Shown piece by piece: positions 58,210 to 64,000 of a DNA stretch of 64,000 nt (position 1 is the first letter of the stretch; every line of letters begins with the position of its first letter). The notes beneath the pieces are model-generated. The model saw nothing but the letters and a program-made list of their open reading frames with translations, was not told the DNA's origin and ran no database searches. The translations under genes were made by a program, and so were the position numbers. The DNA is taken from the NCBI GenBank assembly GCA_025642075.2, contig JAODUO010001627.1, forward strand, positions 1-64,000, in the 5' to 3' direction. Source of the DNA: Ridgeia piscesae. Its lineage: Eukaryota; Annelida; Polychaeta; Sabellida; Siboglinidae.

Positions 58210-59963
58210 TGTCCACAAATACAACTGTCCTGTATAGCATATTAACTTGTTGAACTAGTGGTAGTAAGCATTGTTCAGTTTCTTGTTGACCTGTAAAGAA
58301 AACCATATATTCAATTTCAGTAAACAAAAAAGCATGCGTCATGGTAGTGGAGTTGAGAGTAAATAATGATGTCATGTAATAACTACTACACGGTGTACAC
58401 GTATTCATTTATTTTATTTTATGTCAAACATGAATATGTGAGGTTGTCTGGTCGAAGCAAATGTTGGAAATGACAAAATAAGGTTATTGTGATGCCAACA
58501 GCACGTTCCCCTCAGACAATATTCAAGCATTCATAATATGTATGTATACCTTCTTCAACACTGTATTATTGATTTATCGAGTAATTGCTGCAGTATTTCC
58601 CCTGCTATATGATGAGTGAGGTGGACCACCTCAGTGTTTGTCTAAGCCAATTTGCTCAAATTATGGCAGGATGGCCACCTCATAGGTATTTCTTGCTATA
58701 AACATGTTTACACTTGTTGCTGTGCATTTGTTTCCTCTCTATTTCCTAGGTAATTTTTAAAATTGATCTACGTAGCCATGCTCAGTGTATGTGCATTAAT
58801 GTCTGTGTTGATACACTGGGTATAATATGCATTATACAAGTGCAAAGGTCATTCTAGTTTTCTATGTTCAAGATAATATGTGAATGAAAACAAATGTGTA
58901 TTTAAATGGACATATTAAAATATTTTGATAATTTATACGTTGTTGATTGTTAAAATATTTAAATTACCTGGATTGATCAGATGTGAGCCTCCCGCAGACT
59001 AAATATCCTCCCTGCATCTGCCATACCCATGTGACTGCCTTAATCTTAGTCCCTACTCTGCCTTGTCTCACTTTTGCATTGTAGTGTGGCCTGTAGCAAT
59101 ATTATAATTCGAATATATTATGCATTCATATACTGCTGTGATGAAAATGTTGATAAATATGTGAAAACAGCTGGCACGTGTCAGTTGAAAGGTACCAGGT
59201 ACATAGACTACAGCCAGGCATCGTTGACTACAATTGAAACAAGTGCAATAATGTTATATGTAATACTTGCTTACTTATTTTTTATTGAATAAATTCATCA
59301 CCATCAGTCATCGTTGTCATAAAAAAATAATTTAGTTTGCATAAAATGTAATGGAAATCAACAACATCAGTAATATTACTGAAATGTGAGTCGCAAAACA
59401 CTGTTTTAATAATTGTGAGATTAATGTAATTCTCCGTTTGACGTTCTGTTAACGAGATAACGGATGCTTCCCCTAAAAATACAACGCTTCATGCCCGACC
59501 AACAAGAGCTACTATCAGTCCCCCATGTCAATTTTATTTATCATTTCGTCCCTCACGTCATCTATTCTCTCTGGATATGTACTTTCGCAATTACTAAGTT
59601 TTTTGAAAAGATCATGCGTAATCAAATACAATACCGGTACATATTAACATAGGTTGTGTCTGGCTGAGTGATGCCGAGCGATATTGATGCCATGCTGGTG
59701 ACTGTCAACTCAAACTGGCTTGCCTTGTCAGTGACACTGTCAGACTTACAATTATTATAATCTTACAAGTTAGATAATCCGCGTCGAGTAGACGTTCACA
59801 AGAGTGAATTAGTCGCCGACTACTTGCTCTTGTTGCTAACTGCATTAATGCGTACCTTCATAGAAGAATCACTTTGCCTGTAGAATCTTAGACTTAGTCA
59901 TGACGCGCAAAAGCACGTGCGATTTGTTATTGTGCAGTAGTAGGTCGATCTCGCATAAGACAT
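58210..59963. other. No gene seen
   Basis: AT-rich, with short frames only (for example 59074-59292). No motif recognised. Confidence 0.4.
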
Positions 59964-61024
59964 GGGTATACCAGGGAACCTGTAAACTGTATGTCTTTCA
60001 ATGTACAATCAGCCGAGCGCACTCTACAAGAGAGCGCCAAGCAATTCAGTTTTAACTAAACTATCTAGATTGCCATATTACCATTACAAGGTGTTTTGTG
60101 TCTTATTTACCTACCGTAAACAGAGCCAGACCCAGCTGTAGTTAATTAGGGAGTATTAGGGGCACACCTCCGAGCGGGAAGGGCCCAGGCACGCAAACAC
60201 TGTATTGTGTCCAGGTGCCTGCAATATAATTTTGAGGGCAGCCCTGAATGAAGCTAGGCGTACGAAACGAATAGAGGCCACCTAAGGTCCGTTTGCCATC
60301 GCTGAGTCCCCGACAGCAGAGGGCCACCACCATCTGGCCGGTGACCTCGAACTGGCAGTGCCGCTGTTTTCGTTGACATTGCAACAGGGTTTATTGGTTT
60401 CTCTGTTGGTTATAACGAAATTCGATTAACGCATGTGTCTTCTGTCGATTCACTACTATGAAATACATTGTATCAGTATACATGCAAGCAGCTGATTGTA
60501 CGATAGGCTTTTTGTTGTACTTGGATACTTATCATTTACCTTAATACTGTATGTCTTTCAATGTACAATCAGCCGAGCGCACACTACAAGTGAGCGGCAG
60601 GCAATCTAATTTTAAATAAACTATCTGGATTGTCACATTACCATTACAAGGTAGTTTATGTCTTATTTACCTACCGTAAACAGAGCCAGGCCCCGCTGTA
60701 GTTAATTAGGGAGTATTAGGGGCACACCTCCGAGCGGGAAGGGCGCAGCACGCAAAACTCTTTGTGATACAACCTAGTGTATGTGTTATACTATTTTCTT
60801 GTAAAACACCTTCAAATCTGGCATAACATCTCAAACACATTAGTTTTATGTGCATACAACACATTTTAAGTTTACAGCACCCTGCAAATAGTTGGACTGA
60901 ATTGTGTATATCTTTCTTTTAAACACACACAAACGATCCTCGAATAATAACCCAAGATCACTGTCACACTGTAAGTGTGATATTATTTAAAATAAAATGT
61001 TGCCACTGGTTCCCTGGTATACCC
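59964..61024. mobile_element. 1.06-kb element with 17-bp perfect inverted ends and two internal direct repeats
   Basis: GGGTATACCAGGGAACC at 59964-59980 is the exact reverse complement of 61008-61024. Inside are direct repeats 59986-60197 and 60546-60756 (about 210 bases each, roughly 90% identical by eye), offset by 560. They share CTACCGTAAACAGAGCCAG and GGGAGTATTAGGGGCACACC. No coding region is recognised. The flanks show no clear target duplication. Confidence 0.7.
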
Positions 61025-62439
61025 CTCCCTTAAATCATGACTTTTAGTTCATTATTCAATACAATATATATTTCCTCGGGGGATTCCTTCCTTCATTTGG
61101 TTTTCAAAAAGGTTATATTTGGCATAGCCTAGTGTTACGCTTTGATAACAATTGATGGGAATGCGAGATCATAAACATTGTATGTGACATATTTATTTTT
61201 AGATTGCTTCGTGCAAAGCAGCAAATTTGGCATGCTATGGCGTTCTTTTATTATCCTATTGTTTAAGCATTGCCCACTGAACTATTTGTATCTAAATTTG
61301 CTGTCACCTTTCAAACGCAGCTCGGCGATTATGTGAACCATAAAATAAATACTGTGAAACAAAAGAAAAATCAGCACTTTTGACGGTAGCGGGCGAATAG
61401 CCAGACAGGCGAAGAAAGAGTGCATTATGATTGGCGAGTGGCCAGACATGCAGCTAGAGTGCACGTCTGATTGGCTCACGTGTTAGAGTGGAGACATCGA
61501 GCGATCATGTTCGTTACTAGTTCACGTGCCATCTACTGAATCGTGTTATCGCCATGTTGTTTCCGCAAAATATTACTATAATACATCTCGCCACTATTGT
61601 GCTTGATGTTCATGACACTCTTCAAGAACATTTCGGCGACCTGTGGCGACCTGGCCCCGGCAATCTCCGATTACGCCTACAGCCGCTACGGCCCACGTTA
61701 CTCGCCGGCAACTTGCTAAAAGTCCACGTCAAAACAATTCCCAAAGTCAGTCCAACTGCTTGAATTGGTGTGACTCTATCCATGGCGACTTATATTATCG
61801 AAACGATACATGACAAAACAGCCTGACGGGATCCGCGGAAAACCCGCGACAACATTGGCTGATGTAATACATATTGGACAAATCAATCTGTAGGTTTTAA
61901 AGTAGCTGGCACCATACTTTCCGATTCCGACCGTATGAATGGGAATGTAAATTTCTAATGGGAGCGTAGTAAAATCGGTTTTATTTGGTCATCTACTATA
62001 GAGACACACAACTTTCCGTGCGCTAATTATAAGCTGTGCCCTGATTCGCGTTCCTTGCTGATCAAAATGGGGCTTACTTTTAAAAGGACGACGGTCGCAA
62101 ATGCGATCTACGGCACGCCAGGAATTGACACACAAGTTTAATTGATTATCCATTTTGTTTACCACCCATACCAAAAATTAATCGGATCACAGAAACGGCC
62201 GCAGAATTCCGCGTAAGACTCTCATGCCTGTATGCTGAGATATTAGAAGACCGTAAACACAGATACATGGACCACACTGAGGCAGGATAATTCAAAACAA
62301 AAAGTATGTTTACATTTCCCTCAAACTTGCATTGTAAATGGAAAAAATGTGTCAACCATTATTACTGAATAATGTAACATTTTTTGGGGCTAAAATAGGT
62401 AAAACAGTAAGCGAATCAGTACCTTCTCCTATAGTCTCA
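61025..62439. other. No gene recognised
   Basis: A 69-codon plus frame at 61554-61763 (EHFGDLWRPGPGNLRLRLQP) lies in a GC-richer patch but has no known motif. The rest is unremarkable. Confidence 0.35.
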
Positions 62440-63140
62440 TTTCATTCGTACGTGAAACATAGATGTTCTAAATGTCTTCATGCAACCAAATGATATAAAC
62501 GAGATTGAAAATATAACAAATCTAAAAACAAAATGCATTATAGGTTTCGACAGTTTATATACAACAGTTTTCCAACAGAAGAAATAGTCATCCTACTTGG
62601 GCATGTAATAAATCAATCATTTTGTTACTGGTGTTGTCCCAGAAAATATATAGGTTGCAATATAGTATTTTACCCGCACTTTCTAAAATAATGGAAACAA
62701 TGTGTATAATAGATTAGTAACTTATTTGGAGAAATATAACATTCTTTATAAACATCAATATAGATGTCGCTCTAAACATTCCACTATACACTCAAAATTG
62801 CATTTACTGAAAGACATCGCAGATGCAGATGACATATTTTTAAAAGATTGGCTGATTTCCTTGATTTATCCAAAGCATTTGACACTATTGGTAATGATAT
62901 TCTGTTATATGAATTATGACATTATGGAATTAGAGGCAACAGTAATAAATGGTTCTCCTGTTACCTCTCTAATCGTAAACAGTACATTGGAGTTATTAAC
63001 CAGATTGGCAAGTACAACACAGATGAAATTTCTAGGAATTTAAAAAGGGCCTTAATAATAATTATTAAGAAAGATATAGGAGTTCTACGTACTTCTTATC
63101 TATGTATACACAAATTGAAAATCTTAGATGTATTTAAACT
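62440..63140 (+). pseudogene. Jockey-like LINE RT fragment with internal deletions
   Basis: Reads LPALSKIMETMC, NRLVTYLEKYNILYKHQYRC, RSKHSTIHSKLHLLKDIADA, then FLDLSKAFDTIGNDILLYEL (motif A in a shifted frame), HYGIRGNSNKWFSCYLSNRK. Motifs B and C are absent. The tail includes LRTSYLCIHKLKILDVFKLH, from the C-terminal domain. Confidence 0.7.
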
Positions 63141-63556
63141 ACATTAAAAAAAATTGTAATTCAAATGAATGTTGATACAGACAAAAGAATAACCAGACAA
63201 TTCAAGCTTCTTGTTCAAGAGAAAGCCAGAACTACATTTTCTTTGTAGTTAACTAGACACAATTTTACAAGAATATGAATCAAAATAGATGAAGAAGTAA
63301 GAAATGTTAATCACAGGTCGAAATTTAAACAAACGTTACGTGTTTTCTACTTAAATACTTACCATCGCCAGGTGATATGTTTAATTCATACAACATGTCA
63401 AGAATGCAGTTGAGTAGCTGCTTACCATAGTGTTTAATTTCATTGTAATATGTCGCGTAAGACAAGTCAAATCTTGTCTGGATTCAATCATGCTCATCAA
63501 TGCTTTGTTGCATTTCTTATATATTTTACTAATTTATTTCTAAGTGGTTCAAATTT

Positions 63557-63591
63557 CTCGAATCGTTGTCATAATATGACAACGATTCGAG
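63557..63591. repeat. 35-bp perfect palindrome
   Basis: CTCGAATCGTTGTCATA, one A, then TATGACAACGATTCGAG. The arms are 17 bp and perfectly complementary. Confidence 0.95.
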
Positions 63592-64000
63592 CCAGCAACA
63601 GTAACACACTGTTTATTTTATTTATTCGTTTTTAATAGTACATACTTGGTAATATCTCACAATTGGTTTACTTTAATTTTGACAATTCCTTTGTTGTATT
63701 TTGTAAAGTAATGATGTTTATTTTAAATAAGGATGGCGTCACTGGAAGACCAGGCCAAGTTACATGCATGCAATGCAATGCAACACGCTGATAATTTAAT
63801 AATTATATGCTTTAGTTTTGTTCTTATACATGTTGCGTTGTGAAATAAAGTTTCTCTTCCTCTACTAAGATTGAGGTGATGTCTCCAGCACATTTGCCAT
63901 GCAGGTCTTGGAAATGTGTGTGGGGGTCGCATATCACGTGTCAGCGATATTTACTGGATCTCTTACCCCAAAAGGGGAGGTCATATGACTCGGTCCCAGC
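63592..64000. other. No gene seen
   Basis: AT-rich with a GCATGCAATGCAATGCAA short repeat near 63765. Nothing else. Confidence 0.4.

Noticed and set aside
60120..60190. 5S or other small RNA gene because of the conserved GGGCACACCTCCGAGCGGGA block
   Set aside because: No matching box A/C or terminator arrangement; better explained as an internal repeat of the element.
61554..61763. 69-codon frame as a small gene
   Set aside because: No homologous copy, splice signal or recognised motif; composition follows a local GC-rich patch.

Overview
This is eukaryotic nuclear DNA, AT-rich and dominated by transposable elements. It carries at least six lineages of APE-type LINE (L2-like, CR1-like, RTE-like and jockey/RTE-X-like), a PIF/Harbinger-type transposase remnant, several inverted-arm (foldback or MITE-like) elements and very long microsatellites. 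Consensus GT/AG splice sites occur. The mix, especially an L2-like LINE with a vestigial 2A-like NPGP motif, suits a marine invertebrate (an invertebrate deuterostome or a lophotrochozoan), but the species cannot be fixed from the sequence. No complete conserved single-copy host gene was recognised. The best host or captured coding candidates are exon-like pieces at 2767-4016, 14219-15644, 48713-49147 and 57771-58209.

Layout. 1-985 (-) is an intact LINE ORF2 endonuclease open to the left edge. 2767-4016 is a spliced-gene remnant. 5976-8310 is copy 1 of a segmental duplication whose second copy, expanded by insertions, is 42560-49785. 8720-11350 (-) is a LINE with ORF1 and a damaged ORF2. 12700-18741 (+) is an L2-like LINE split by a 2.7-kb insertion flanked by 118-bp duplications. 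18950-20260 (-) is an RTE endonuclease with a nested CR1 3' end, and 21041-21440 (+) is an RTE reverse-transcriptase piece. 22227-24300 is a microsatellite and minisatellite block. 25036-31845 is a large element with roughly 0.8-1 kb inverted arms; related arms recur at 32660-34770, 35545-38430 and 47975-48070. 39860-42090 is a foldback built from short GCCAT/ATGGC palindromes. 43166-45912 is a CR1-like LINE nested in an opposite-strand LINE. 51652-52092 and 59964-61024 are MITE-like. 53580-57060 (-) is a nearly full-length LINE, and 62440-63140 (+) is another reverse-transcriptase remnant.

These genes do not form a pathway. The window is a layered archive of insertions, and insertion order can be read from nesting and from comparing the two segmental-duplication copies. 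The least expected feature is a dispersed inverted-arm family that repeatedly carries NRF1-like palindromes (TGCGCAnGCGCA), alongside a separate foldback that tandemly carries YY1-like palindromes.
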